DNA of 64,000 nt, taken from contig OX485803.1 of the NCBI GenBank assembly GCA_950295325.1, positions 28,766,001 to 28,830,000 of the forward strand. Reading direction: 5' to 3'. The translations under genes were made by a program, and so were the position numbers. This document shows, in pieces, positions 1 through 11,846 of the stretch (within the stretch, counting starts at the first letter, position 1; every line of letters begins with the position of its first letter). Under the pieces are notes generated by a model. That model made no database searches, was not told the origin of the DNA, and was given only the letters and a program-made list of their open reading frames with translations. Origin of the DNA: Polytrichum commune. Lineage: Eukaryota > Streptophyta > Polytrichopsida > Polytrichales > Polytrichaceae.

Positions 1-1633
1 TCAATAAAACACCTTTCCTTCCTAATGTTTTCCGGGTCATTGAGGCCATGGATGTTTTGTGTAAATAGGTTCCACTTCATAATTGATTGCATAATAAATA
101 ACCTATGTCAATTTTCATTTCCTCCCTATAGGGGACTTGGTTTGGAACTCCCAAATCCTTCTTTGGTTTGGGGTTAACACATGTTTACCTCGTGCAATAA
201 GGCTATTAGCACTATTTCGTATTGGTGTGTTCATGCCCTGAGCTACTTGTCCTTGCTTGAAATCTTTATTCCTACCCTATCCCTCTCATCACTTGATGCA
301 GTAGGACTATCTAATCCAATACTAATTAAGATGTCATTGTAAACATTTTCCCTACGTCTCATGCTTGGGTGTAATTGAGTCTCTAGAATTACCTCCGGTA
401 GCAACGCATATGGTAGGTGTAGTGGTTCCGCATTTTGTTGCAAATCCCTTTTGTACTCCATCTTTATGTCGAAAGTCATTTCCCCTTGCTTATTTATTCT
501 TTATGCCTTATTGCCAAACCTAGATGAGGCAATCTCATCCCTTTTTTTTATTGTTCCGTACTAGATCACCTCTACCCTCCTTTCTCAAGCTCCCCTTTCT
601 TGTGGTTGTCCTCTTGGGACTACCTATTTCCATGTGACGCCTGGCTCAAGTGGCCCTTTGTGGGTCAGCCCGGACTGCTGGCCCTTCCGGTCCCCCTAGA
701 CTACCTTTTCAATCACACTCCACATGGTTTTCCAAGAAGAGAGGTTTTGATTTTTGTTCCCCATTGCATGCGTGGTTTCTTCAGCCCCCGTCAGGCTATA
801 TGTTGCCCTCTCTTGCCCAGGTTCCTGACATTTGTTGGCCCCATCTATGCCGCAACCTTTCAGGGCTTCGGCGTCTTCCTCACAACGTTCATGTTTGCCA
901 CCGTTGGTCTCTTTGGTCGCCATTCCTTAGTTCATGCTCGGATCCTCTGCTCTCGTTTTGTTGCGCACCTCTTCATGAGGAGTTCCCCAAGCACCATGGG
1001 CACAAGGGGGACCCCGGAGTGATACATGGGACTTGTAGTGCCGTTGGTGAGAGGGCCCAAGTGATCTTAGTGTGGGTGAGGGCCCCGGGTGTTGGGAACG
1101 CCTCCCACCCACGGAGACTAGGAGGCACAACGGTAAGGCCATCAGCTATGCGTAGCTTTTGGTGTGTAGATTCTAGAATGCTCAAGAACACGTCAATCCG
1201 AGGTGTGAGCTAGGAGTTATGGCAATTTGAGTGATACAACAGTGGCCTGGGAGTGGCTCCTGGGACTTCCAAGGTTTGAACAGGCATAACTTCCTCAATA
1301 CTTGCCCAAATGAGGCAAGTGAGGAGTCCATCGGCATCTACGTGAAGCGTACATGATGATGAAGTGGTCGCTTGTTAGCATCAAATATCAAATAAGGAAG
1401 TTATGATGGTCTGAAGCTGCTGGGGGCTTCTAGGCCTAGCGGCTAAGGGAAAATGTCTACTTGGCCCCAACTCTTGGTAGAGAGACAAAAAATTTCTTGA
1501 TGGTGGGGTAGGGGCCTTGCCAAAAGTCTTAGAGGCTTATATGGGTGAGGTGGTGTGGCCTCACCCACCCGAGGCCGAACGGCATGGCCTCCATGGGCAT
1601 TGGCCCAATCTGAGAGCATAGTTGCCTAGTATG
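1..1633. other. Left flank, no convincing gene
   Basis: No intact gene is seen. A 78-codon minus-strand frame (243-479) has protein-like composition and might be a decayed retroelement fragment, but I recognise no domain. Several overlapping frames lie on both strands at 600-1215 in a locally GC-richer stretch; none has a recognisable motif. The region ends near 1634, where similarity to the second duplication unit (around 12481) begins abruptly, so 1634 is a duplication or deletion breakpoint. Confidence 0.5.
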
Positions 1634-1639
1634 ATTCTT

Positions 1640-2049
1640 GAATGGAGGGCTTGGGACCAATGAACTTAGCAATTAGAAGTTGATCTTTTAATAAAGCAAT
1701 GCGTTCATACATTCAATTTTTGCGAGTTAACCTTGAAGGTAATGGCATCCTTTCTCACCAAAAAGCCGCAAAAGGTCCTCTTCATGTTTGATAGCAGGAT
1801 CTCATCATGTTGTTCTTTGAACGGGTTCAACTCATCTCCCAATCCTTGATTACTGGCCTCCACCAACACTTCTATCATTGCATCTGTCATCTCCACATCA
1901 TGCTTTGGCACATCTCCCGAGATCCATCTACCCCAATGTTCAAGATTGAAGTCTTCAATGCCTTTCAAACGTGATTTGGCCCTTCGAAATATACCTCTCT
2001 CAAAACAACCCTTCAAAACGCTACCCCAAATTGAAAATGAAGACGTCAC
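1640..2049 (-). pseudogene. Truncated gag-like (DUF4283-type) retroelement remnant, unit 1
   Basis: The minus-strand frame encodes the same N-terminal region as the longer remnant at 12404-12892 (both begin MTSSFSIWG). Here it stops about 114 codons in, because of small indels, and the rest is missing beyond the duplication breakpoint near 1634. The better-preserved copy continues into a DUF4283-like segment, as found in gag-like proteins of plant non-LTR elements. No function is expected. Confidence 0.5.
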
Positions 2050-2654
2050 TTGAAGTCCTCAATATATTATGCCCACCACAAGAACCAACAAGGGTAGGGC
2101 ATTGTCACTACAAGAAGTGGAGTTAGATGCTTGATTCTCAATTCTTCACATTGTATTAGAAACATGTACCATATAACTCAGGCACACGTTCAAAATGAGT
2201 TTTGTATTTCATTTCTATATTCTTAGATTGACGTCTTGCATTTGAACGAACCCTTCAACTGAAAAACTGAAATTTGAGAGCCCTTCAAAAGGAAACGCAT
2301 ATGAGAGCTTCAATTTGAACACTGATCTGCCCCTCTCCTCCAACATCGGGTCAAAGCGCGGTGTCCACTGCCATACCTAAATTTTCCCGCAAAAGTTTCC
2401 ACCCTTTCTGTTGTTGCTCCTTTGTGACTGTTGCTCCTGAATCCTCGTCCCCTTGCCAATCTGTGTTCGTCCACCACTCAGATCTTATTGAGATATGCTT
2501 CTACACTATGATTCTTGTATGATTCTGCCCTAAAATTCCTTCAAACTTCTTGATCTACTCTAAACTCTCACGGATATATCTACTGCTAGGACTCTAGGAG
2601 TCAAGGACTAAAAATATCCCCAGACACTGGCTCCATCTGATCTGGACGATCTAA

Positions 2655-2800
2655 TGCACCCATCTTTTCCGCCTTAGAATGCACCCATCTATGCATCCAT
2701 CTTTTCCGCCTTAGAGTGCACCCATCTTTTCCGCCTTAGAATGCACCCATCTATGCACCCATCTTTTCCGCCTTAGAGTGCACCCATCTTTTCCGCCTTA
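2655..2800. repeat. 22-bp-type tandem repeat (CACCCATCTTTTCCGCCTTA)
   Basis: About six degenerate copies of the unit GCACCCATCTTTTCCGCCTT plus short variants lie head to tail. A further copy lies at 3132-3156, beyond the inserted element. Unit 2 has a single copy of the motif at 13481-13501, so the array expanded in unit 1 after the duplication, or contracted in unit 2. Confidence 0.85.
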
Positions 2801-3127
2801 GGCCCTTGCCACACGAGAGGCAGAGGAAGTTTCACAACTTCCTCCAACGTGGCACCTTGCCCAAGAAAAGTCTTCTTTTCCTTGTTTTTCTCCTTATATT
2901 GTGGGACTTCCGGGCACTAGTGCCCGGTAGTTGTGAACCACATTTATTGTGCCATGTCACTCTACTTTATTGCCAAGTAGATCCCGAAGCAAGATCCAAA
3001 GCAAGATCCGAAGCTAAAAAGTCATTGTTGCCACTCCCCATACTTCCTCTCATGTGGCAACCACTTGCTCATTTGAACCAATGCTATTCATCCAACTCAT
3101 TGCCGTTCCTCCCGTGTGGTACGGGCC
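2801..3127. mobile_element. 327-bp terminal-inverted-repeat element (MITE-like)
   Basis: The left end reads GGCCCTTGCCACACGAGAGG and the reverse complement of the right end reads GGCCCGTACCACACGGGAGG, 16 of 20 identical. The flanks are TTA on the left and TAA on the right. They share TA, but a 3-bp target duplication is not exact. The sister block in unit 2 lacks the segment. It contains a perfect 18-bp palindrome, CCGGGCACTAGTGCCCGG, at 2910-2927. The terminal GGCC and TA-rich flank suggest a PIF/Harbinger-like MITE, but the class is uncertain. Confidence 0.6.
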
Positions 3128-5689
3128 TAATGCACAGTACCCATCTTTTCCGCCTTCATTCAGCACAAGGAGTCAAGGATTGACTTAGGGCCGCTTTACA
3201 GCTAAGCTTAGAGGCCGGGCCAATTCCCCTTGAGGCCGATTGCATGAAATTTTAGTCCTTTTTGGGTTGGAGACCATCCTCAACTACACATTATAATAAG
3301 ATTAGAATGGGGGCCAATTTCTCCATATGTAAAGGCCTTAGGGCCAAGAAGCTAGGCTGATTCAATAAAGCTAGCATAATCCAACGGATCTAGCATAATC
3401 TAGGATAGAGCCGTTCATATTACCACATAATCCAATGGATATAGTTCGTTGAAAAATCATATTTTATTGAATTAGTTTTTTTTTTTTATTGAAATGTGAC
3501 ATTGGCCCTCCATTTTGGGTGCACCCAATTCAACGAGCTCGGGCCGTGTCGTACCATGCATTTTTTGATAAATAAAAAATTCATACCACCAAATCGGCCC
3601 GGCCTCTAGGTGTAAAGGGGTTGGGGCCGATTACAACCTTTTGGCCAATTACAAGTGAGGATTTCAAGCCTCTTGCACAACGAATTGGCCCAGCCTCTAG
3701 GTGTAAAGCAACCCTTGGTGGTTCCAAGTTCAACATGTTACATGTTGACACCTTCCGGTTTTCCTTTATTGATTTGACGTATATTCCAAAGATTCCTCTA
3801 ATATGGTCATTTATTTTTTGAAATCTCGTGCCCCAATCACACCAAACATTATGTTTGGTTTGAGCCATGAAATTATTAGGGATTATGTTGAGAAATAGAT
3901 GTTGGCCCACCACTTTTCATATTATTATAACCAAATATGCCGACATATGGTGTTTGAACTAGCCGGTGTGATCAACCCTCAAACTCAACCGGTTCATCTG
4001 CAACTAGCAGTTGATTCTCCCCATTCATTGGATGGAGTGACATGATAACACAAGGAACATGTCACATGTGACATGAATTTGAGAGGATGGATGGACATGG
4101 AAGAGTCAAATGCATGGGAGGTCATGATGAATGTATGGTACGTGGCCCCATTGTGGGCACTCCCATCTCCACAAACCATTTTGAGCGTTGGGTTGAACCA
4201 TATATTGTTTCATCAGTTGACTAGGTATTGTGAATTGAAAACACATTGTCATTTCAAGTTTCAGATTTGGAAATCATATATAAGAAAAATTATAGGAGGC
4301 GAAACTGAAGAATCTCAATCTTTTCACGTGAGTAATTGTATCTATAATGATTCATACGCTTCCCACCATAACACATGTGGTGCCAATTTGTAACTCTAAA
4401 ATTGGTAGGTGTCCAATTAGAAAACACGGTCATAGGAAGGTCCCAATGCGAGATGGGTACTCTTCAAATGAGGCCACTATTTGTCAACAATCATTTACTC
4501 ATTTTATTCACCCCTAGTTGACATTTATGTATATAGGGCCAAACCACTTGTCCAAAATGAATAATGGATGTGCACTTTTGGGGGACAAAGACATCAAACG
4601 ACAACAACAAAAGCAACAAAAGCAACAACATAACAACCACATCTTCAAATGTTTGTATTCCATGTTTGCAAACCACCATAGTTGTGTAGTTTTGCAATTT
4701 AGTGTATGTCATATTGGCGGTTGGAATTGTCCAAAATTCATGCATAACTCCAAATATACTTAAACTTTGCTTCCCTTCACCACGCGTAGGAAGTGCCACT
4801 TGTATATTGAATTGACATGTTCTAGATAGTAGCACATAGCAAGCATAGAAATCAACTCCCAATTAGTTTAGTCACCGCACCACTTAGACGCTTCAAATTG
4901 AATGGCAACCATCCAATATGGTTTGTCAATGCAACACTTAGATGCTCAAAAAATGGAAGGCAATTGTGTACACATGTATCAGAGAACAACCTTCTTCAAG
5001 AGTCCCTCTCCTTTGTTGAGTGCAATCGTAGCTTGAGCCATGTGACAAAGGTATACTTTAATTTTGTCACAATGAGGTTCCTTTGTTTGTTAGTTTGTTT
5101 TCCCCCCCAAATGTTTCTAGTGTGAGAGAGGACACCACAATGTTAATGGTAGTATGTAGTGTCACCAACCTACTAGTGTCACTTATCCTATTATGAGGCA
5201 CATGCCCAGGGTACACTTGACATTAGTATGCTTCATAATATGACGAGGCCTATGTATAGTTACAATAATAGTCAACAAGTTGACCACTTGTGTAAATACA
5301 TGATACTTGACATTAACATGCTCAATAATATCTTCTTCTTGCATACTAAACCATAAAACTAGAACTTAAAGTACTCCAATGTGCTACACTTAATGTTAAT
5401 ACACCATAAAATATTACTAACTTCAAAAAATTCACATATATTGACAAGTAGTGTCATGTTGATTAGCATATGTGACATTTCTAAGCCTCTAGGCAATTTA
5501 CAAAGTGGTAACCCTTTGCAAATAATGTACATGACACAAAAATAATGTAAACAATGTAGTATTGATATTAAATACAAAGAAGAGTAGGTACCTTTGATGG
5601 TATTCAATTGAAATAAGCATATCACAAATAGATTCTTTTACCTTTGCACCCACTCTTCGTAGGATATGAAACGCACTTTACATGCATGT

Positions 5690-5960
5690 AGCCATTTTCT
5701 TCACAATTTTTGGAGCATAAACAATTATCTTATTTATGATCAAAGTGAATATTTTATTGTTCTCAAAACATAATCACCTAAGTTTCCAATTATTTTAATT
5801 ATTGATCCTCAAGTGGTTAACACTTTTTGCAACGTACTCCAATTTCTTTTGAACACATGTCCTTTTGACTTTGTTCTTAGATCCACATCTACACCACACA
5901 CCACTCAAATATAGGTGTCCACTTAGGATGAGTAGCCAAAGTAGGCCCGCTTTCCTTCTT
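5690..5960 (-). repeat. Dispersed repeat family DR1, copy in block A unit 1
   Basis: On the minus strand this copy carries the shared order: GGACACCTATATTTGAGTG, then ATGGATCTAAGAA-like, then a GTTAACCA box, then TCAATAAT, then an ATAAGAT box, then AAAATGGCTAC. The same order occurs at 16600-16870, 24310-24585, 35500-35810, 36760-36960, 39985-40660 and 50190-50480. No coding capacity or terminal repeats were found; the class is unknown. Confidence 0.7.
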
Positions 5961-6043
5961 CTATCTGTAATCCAACTTTGGTATTCTTCGTTAGATTCGA
6001 ACTATCAACCCTCCAGTGACTTTGAATATGTGAACAGTGAACC

Positions 6044-6186
6044 CATACAACTTCACCGCCCCTTCCACACACATACAACTTCACCGCCACTTTCACACAC
6101 ATACAACTTCACCGCCACTTCCACACACATACAACTTCACCGCCACTTCCACACACATACAACTTCACCGCCACTTCCACACACAG
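6044..6186. repeat. 28-bp minisatellite upstream of AP2-like gene 1
   Basis: Five copies of a 28-bp unit containing CACACATACAACTTCACCGC lie in tandem. The array is absent from the matching positions upstream of units 2 and 3, so it is private to unit 1. It ends about 255 bp before the chosen start codon and may lie in the promoter or 5' leader. Confidence 0.9.
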
Positions 6187-6441
6187 ATTTTTTAAGCCGT
6201 TTGAACAAAGGTGTTGCTGATTTCGTGGCGACAAGTCCGAGGTGTCACCATGCAGACAAACACAAACAGCAGCAGCAACCTGTCTGCAACCTTGAATAAA
6301 TATCGTACCCATGCTCTCTCGCTGGTTCACTTACTCTCGAAGCAGAATCATGTATATGCACATTAGTGGAGGAATTCCATCCATTTGGATTGCAAAATTA
6401 GCTGTTTAATCTCAACGCTGTTTGATCCAAAATTACCATGC

Positions 6442-9400
6442 ATGGCTTCACCCAGAATGAGGAGACCCGGTGGGAGATCGAAGAACAGAGAAGGCAAGTT
6501 TTATGGCATTTTAGATCGACTAGGAAAATACATCGTCCATATCCGGCTTCCGGGACCTGAGAAGAAGAAAACATGGATAAAAAGGATTGATTTGGAGTCG
6601 GCTCTGAGGCTTGTGAAGATTTGCTCGCTGCGCATTGATGAATTCAACGCTCTTCCCAGGCATCGTCGCGATCGCAATGTTCACCTGTTCCAGAAGGAGA
6701 CATTCGAGGAATCTGTACTCCAGCAGCTGGACGCAGACCGTAACTCGCACCAAGAGCTTGGCATAATCCAGCGAATTGACATGGAAGGTATATATGCTTT
6801 AGGGATGATAGGAATATTGATTACGGTTTACCATGCTTCTGGATTTAGGTTGATGCCAGAAATTTGTTTGCATCGTCGATTAGCTAGAATTCGATGAGTG
6901 AAGCTGTTTCAATTTTGGATTGGGGTTTTGAAATTCACTATTGCAGATTCGACCCACGATTTTCACGACGGGAGGATTGACGAGTGCATGACCCCAACTG
7001 ACGCACCAGTATCTAGCTTTGCTACCGATGAGGTCGGCACGAACTTGCAGAATTCTCTTCCTCAAGATTTCGGTCTTCCGTTTGATGCAGAGCTGGAGGC
7101 CGCTGGCATTCGAGATTCAGTTGCAGCTGTTATAACGTCGGAAGATCCACTGTCTCCTCCTACTCATAGGCAGGCAGGAGAAAGTCTGGTACATTTTTGT
7201 GTTCACTTCCCAGAATTTAAGAGGATGTTGCTTATGGGAGGTGACCTTAATTAAAATGTGAACAGGGTTTACGGAGCGATAGATCGCACATTCGCGTGTT
7301 GAATCCTTTGCGTTCTTTTCAAGTATCTTGAGCATGTCAATTCCCTTTCTGTATGCATGCAGGTCATGTGTTGGAGTGGCCCCTTGGAATTTATGAGGGA
7401 GCTACGTGAGCAGGAGCTTGAACAGGAGAAAATGCAGATTGCAAAGAATGATCTCTCAAACAAAGCTCTAAACCAGGAAGCTGCGACAGAGTTGGGTAAG
7501 CAGGGTAACCAAAAACAGAGAGAGACCGATGTTTACATAACTGGTGTCGGGCCTCTCATATCTGTTTCTTCTTTTTCTTTTTCTTGTTTCCACACCGCCC
7601 ACCACCGGCACACGGGGATTCTCTTGACCATATGGTCGCTGACTCGGTCCCTTTGATGAGGTTGATACCAGGGCCACACCAAAAACCCCAGTAGCTTCAG
7701 TCACCAAAAACATCAGCCCTACGTATTCTCGGGAAATACAGGCTGGGAAATACAGGGCTGATGTTTTTGGGTGGGCCGCCCGGTGTGGCCCTGGTATGAG
7801 ACAACCACGTGGATGGACCAGATTGAATAAATAAGTAAACAAATAAATAACAAGCCAACGCTAGGCTATAGCACCCTAGGTACTTGGAAATGCCCTGTTG
7901 CAGCCTACCTACCGATATATTTGAGTACTTACTATGTATGTATTTTTTATAAACTACAATGAATTACACTTTACTAAAACTTAAACAAAATAATGGAATC
8001 AAATGTTGCGGCACATGTTTTTAGACTATTTATAATTTAATTAGCTAATTAGCTACACATGAATTGTATAACTAGGTGATTAAATTATCAGATTATTATT
8101 TGAATAATTCTATAAGAAGATCATAAGATAAATAAATAAATAATAAAAATAAAATTTTCTATAAATAGATGTAATTATATACATATTAATTAGCTTGTCA
8201 AATAATTACATAATCTAAATAATTAATAATCAATAAATCATATAATCTCGTCACACTACTTATGTATGAAAAGTGAATATCCTATCAATCACTAGGAGGG
8301 TAAATTGTTAACCCTAATTTACGTTACAATCATAATAAATGAACTTGTCCTATTTGATAGAAGGCACTTTGCATATCCTTCCCATATGTCGGGAGTTTGC
8401 TACAATCTGTAAATTATTTCATCCAAGATACCATTTAGCAAGAATGACTAGGCCACTTTCTTGCATCTGCATATGCATTGTGGATGTAAAAGTGCATTTG
8501 CATATGTAGCTGTAGGGTGAGTGGCCTTGTCCTAACCTTAATTTAAGCTATTGCTTACATGCCCTCGCAACCCGGTTTTTACTTAGGGTTCATAATACTT
8601 TAACATCGAAGGAGAGTAAGTGATGGAACAAAGGAAATTATGTTGCCTCCAAGATCTTCTCCAATCGGGACATCCAATCAAGAGCTTTATGTAAAGTATT
8701 TCATCCAAGACACCATTTAGCAACAATCACTGCGCCACTTCCTTGCATCTGCATCTGCATTGCGGATGTTAAAGTGGAGATGCAAATGTAGGGTGAGTGA
8801 CCTTTCCCTAACCTTAGGGCCGGTTTACACTACGGTGGAGAAGTCCACCGGTCATGAAAAAAAGGGCGTTTCTCAATTGTGATTGGTCGAAAATGCAACT
8901 CTTGACCGGTGGGTGTTTACACTAGGTGAAGAAAACAATGGTGGTGAACTTTTCTCATGGATGATAAAATGACATGGCCGCCTACATGGCGGCACTTTTT
9001 GGAGTTGGGCTTCTCCGGAGGAGGAGTTTCTTGTCCGGCCTCAAGAGGCCGGAGAAGCCCAACTCAATAAAAATATTTTATTGCCTTTAATTCTTCTCCA
9101 GCACATCCACCATTTGCCTCATATAACCATGTCTTGGCCAAGCATTCTTGACCGACCGGAGGCCTTCTCCACCGTAGTGTAAACCGGCCCTTAGTTTAAG
9201 TTATAGCTAAATTTTGCAGGCCCTCCCAACCTAGTTTTTACTTGGGGTTCATGAAACCTCAACACCGAAGGAGAGTAAGGGATGGAACAAAGGAAATTAC
9301 GATGCCTACAAGATCTTCTCCAATCGGGACACAGAAGACACGGGTAACTTTGCTTGAGAGTCTCATAATAAGTCCTCATTCGTCCAGATAAATTTGTGAA

Positions 9401-9584
9401 GACTGCACAGTGCTGGGCTTTTTGGCTCATTTTCTGAAGCAAGGAACATGTTTCCAAAGCATTATGCTCACATGGTAAGCGTTGTGCAGGAACTCAACCA
9501 ACACCTGAAAACAAAGAGTTGGACACCATGGAGGATATTGAAGGATGGGATGAATTGCTGGATTCTTTTCGTTTGGATATCTAA
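6442..9584 (+). CDS. Divergent AP2/ERF-like domain protein, unit 1 (4 exons, 271 aa)
   Basis: The exons are 6442-6787, 6947-7188, 7363-7495 and 9490-9584, all with GT-AG borders and matching phases (816 nt). The ATG was chosen because it is conserved in all three units, inside a context reading MASPRMRRPGG. Residues about 20-75 have the shape of an AP2/ERF DNA-binding domain: a YGIL...GKYIVHI strand, then LPGP, a KTW turn, then an amphipathic helix. Many canonical AP2 residues differ, so this is a weak family call. A charged helix (RELREQELEQEKMQ) follows in exon 3, and the short last exon is acidic (WDELLDSF), like a plant activation or repression tail. Exon 3 lacks 19 codons present in unit 3. 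Intron 3 is about 2 kb and holds a foldback, a tandem duplication and a MITE. Alternative: a lineage-specific protein with no known domain. Confidence 0.6.
7666..7796. mobile_element. 130-bp foldback element in intron 3 of AP2-like gene 1
   Basis: The ends are TACCAGGGCCACACC and its exact complement GGTGTGGCCCTGGTA, flanked on both sides by TGA. Inside, AAAAACATCAGCCCT pairs with AGGGCTGATGTTTTT, so nearly the whole element folds on itself. The matching position in unit 3 (about 27608) is uninterrupted. It is a small non-autonomous DNA element of unknown superfamily, most likely with a 3-bp target duplication. Confidence 0.75.
8396..9330. repeat. Tandem duplication of about 300 bp in intron 3, second unit split by a MITE
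   Basis: The stretch starting TTATTTCATCCAAGA, running through a TTGCATCTGCAT-rich part to CTTCTCCAATCGGGACA, occurs at about 8396-8680 and again from about 8690 to 9330. The first unit reads CCTTAATTTAAG where the second is interrupted by the 374-bp element at 8817-9190. The first unit is therefore a natural empty site. Intron 3 of unit 3 has a single matching stretch near 28780-28900. Confidence 0.8.
8817..9190. mobile_element. 374-bp PIF/Harbinger (Tourist-like) MITE
   Basis: Perfect terminal inverted repeats of 27 bp begin GGGCCGGTTTACACTACGGT. The element is flanked by the target duplication TTA at 8814-8816 and 9191-9193. A 3-bp TTA/TAA duplication and GGGCC-type ends are typical of Tourist/PIF-Harbinger MITEs. 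There is no coding capacity. The perfect ends imply a recent insertion. Confidence 0.93.
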
Positions 9585-10732
9585 GAAGCAAAGCTCGAGA
9601 CCTTGTGTCACTGAGGGTTTCGTGCCTTGAGTTGAATTGAATTTCAATAGATGTTCAATACGTACTCTTCTCTGCCAAATCTTCCCGTGTTGACTCTTGT
9701 TGTGAGGGTAAACCTGACAGGCCAACGAGATATATTTCACAGGCTGTGTTTTTCAAACCATAGAGGTCATACATCATGTTATATGGGTATCTGTGATAGC
9801 TTTATCATTAGGATGTGTCGTATCATTTGTGTGCATTACAATTAGTGTGAGTCAGACTATAGTGTGAGTCAGACTACGGTATGTCTTACACATAACCCAT
9901 TTAGTCGTGTATGTGAGATTGGGGACGTAGAAAATATGTGCAGTTACAGACTACACTAGTATTCTTGTTGATGTGAATGTGTATTGTGACCAACAAGAAA
10001 ATATATAGCTGTGGACATACCACCTAATGTATCCAAGTGAGTTACATTGCGCACCTGAATGGCCAACCTTTAGATTTATACACAGTCACTATATGGGTGG
10101 ACACTATTTTTCATATAAATTTGACACCAGTGTGAAAGTGAGACAATGCAACACCCCGCAACACCTAGCAACCGCGTTTGTTTTACCCTCGACAATGAAA
10201 GAAAATGAATAACTTTTAGTTTCCATTAAATGTTGGGTATATTATCACCCAAACGCTTCAGCAAATATTTAGTTAAAAATCATGGAAAACTTAGTATCGA
10301 AGTGCCAAACCTCAATTTGTTGGTACGAAGCCTGTGTTGGGGATCTGCATAGGAGAGCGTCAGTTTTAAGAGGGTTAAGAGCCTAGTTCAATCACCAAAA
10401 GCTTCCTAGTAGCTACATAAACTCATCCACTATGGACAAAAAGAATCCCTTGGTATATTTCTGTAGTCTCCATTGGGTTGGCTGTCGATGGATTGTCATG
10501 AAGGTCCCTCATAGTCCTGCCCAAGAAGAAGTACGTCACCCCCTAAAGAAAACTACCACATGTCATTCCTCCAATGGCTGGGACTAACTTGAGTTTCATG
10601 TGGAAACTACAATCCGGCATTGTTTTGGGTTGGTTGCAAACACAAAGCTCTCAGTTTTTAGGAGTTTTAGCTGATGCACCTGCCCCCTACTCGACTTTAG
10701 AGTGCTCTTAAAAGTTATAGCCCTTGTCCCCA

Positions 10733-10768
10733 GGTAGGTAGGTAGGTAGGTAGGTAGGTAGGTAGGTA
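10733..10768. repeat. GGTA microsatellite, nine copies
   Basis: There are nine GGTA units here, against four at 21973-21988 and four at 30981-30996 in the sister blocks. It is a slippage-prone site that marks unit 1. Confidence 0.95.
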
Positions 10769-11709
10769 TAACCCTTGTCCAAAATTTAGGTAAATAAGGT
10801 CAACACTCTTGCATAATAACTGTTGACCTATGAGCCAATCAAAACATGACACATCATCAAAAACCTTTGTCGAAATGGTTATGGGTGGAATGCTCTCTGC
10901 ATGGACTAAAAAACAGACGGGAGTTGTTGGAATTGCTCTCCACTTGGATGAGTGACCAATATATGGGAAGTGTGTAGGGACATTGGCCACATCGGGGGAT
11001 GGCATGTTGGACAAACATTGGAGCCAATAATCTGATTGGCTTGCAAGGGATTTGGGCGAACCAACCCATACACTCGTTCCTTGTTGGATGCCTACATCAT
11101 TTGCCTCCAAGAAACTACTGTAGTGTACGGGTTGTTTTGCCCCAACCCTCGCAAGGGGGGTTGGATTTTAGTTTAATGGAAATGGGGACAATGGTAGCGA
11201 GCCTGCGACCATGCTAGGTGTCGCATGGTGATTGGAGGCGGTCTACATTGAAATTGGAAATAGCCTCCCGGGTGGTCTGGAAGCTTTAGGACAGGTTTTG
11301 TGTGCTGGGAGCTTGTTAACGTGGAAGGCGGTTGCAAACTCTTTGACACACAATACTTAAATGCCATGCTCTAGTTATTTTTAATTTGCATGGGGTCACC
11401 TCTTTCAGACTGAGTGCGGCATTCCTGTCAGTGTTTGTGTGCGTTGTTTTATGCTTGTTGTATATTTCTCTGCATGTAAATAAGGTAACTTTTGTATACA
11501 GGACCATGATGTGTTTGTTTCTGGTTCTTGCTTTTTTTGTGGTTTCTGGGGAAGCAGCTGTATTATTAATTGAACTCCCAAATACAGAGCACAGAATAGA
11601 GTGTTAGAGCACATGAGAGCACATTGAACGTTAATGTTCTCCATGCTTCCCAACTCCCCAAAGAGCCCAATTCAAGCTTGGAGAAACCAACAGAGAGGGG
11701 ACTGCGGCC

Positions 11710-11846
11710 ATGGCTGCTCTGTGCCCCCCCACTGCCTGGTTCTTCCACACCAAAATTCCACTGCCCACAATCGCTGCCATCCCCAAATCTCAATACTCAC
11801 CTTGCAAATGTGTCACTGTTATGGGAAACTTGGGTACCACTGTTCG
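11710..11846 (+). pseudogene. Truncated copy of exon 1 of the plastid Endonuclease I gene
   Basis: From the ATG at 11710 the sequence matches 31934-32070, the transit-peptide exon of the intact nuclease gene. The start (MAAL...PTAWFFHTKIPLP) and the segment VTVMGNLGTTVR are preserved. Similarity stops at 11846, in the middle of the exon, and telomere-like repeats follow at once. No later nuclease exon is present in this unit. It is a 5' gene fragment with its upstream region. It could still be transcribed, but cannot make a nuclease. Confidence 0.88.

Larger units (their letters stand above)
1634..5990. repeat. Segmental duplication block A, unit 1
   Basis: This block is repeated in the same order at 12481-16914, and its last kilobase again, more diverged, at 23549-24700. 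By eye 3301-5680 and 14212-16570 differ by only scattered substitutions and small indels, so this pair is recent. Unit 1 has an expanded 22-bp tandem repeat and a 327-bp inverted-repeat element (2655-3127) that unit 2 lacks. Unit 2 has a 571-bp MITE that unit 1 lacks. The open frames that both copies share look like chance frames preserved by recent copying, not genes: they show no domains. Confidence 0.9.
9630..11846. repeat. Segmental duplication block B, unit 1
   Basis: This block starts after the last exon of the AP2-like gene and runs to a truncated nuclease exon 1. It is repeated at 20852-22976 and 29860-31933. All open frames here are short and recur only because the block is copied. 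In unit 3 this block is the sequence directly upstream of the nuclease gene, so it probably holds that gene's promoter. No gene of its own is seen. Confidence 0.88.

Noticed and set aside
600-1215. Two overlapping plus-strand frames of 140 and 187 codons
   Set aside because: They overlap each other and minus-strand frames in a GC-richer patch. No motif, and no splice or start context favours one.
3581-3913. 110-codon minus-strand frame conserved at 14487-14819
   Set aside because: It is the same length in both because the blocks are recent copies. It has no domain, and a plus-strand frame overlaps it equally well.
4491-4862. Minus-strand frame with a Leu run, also at 15407-15769
   Set aside because: The Leu run comes from a CAACAA microsatellite on the plus strand, which differs in length between copies. 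No other protein feature is seen.
10715-11110. Block B minus-strand frame of 131 codons with repeated YLPT
   Set aside because: YLPT arises from the GGTA microsatellite. The frame is broken differently in the sister blocks.
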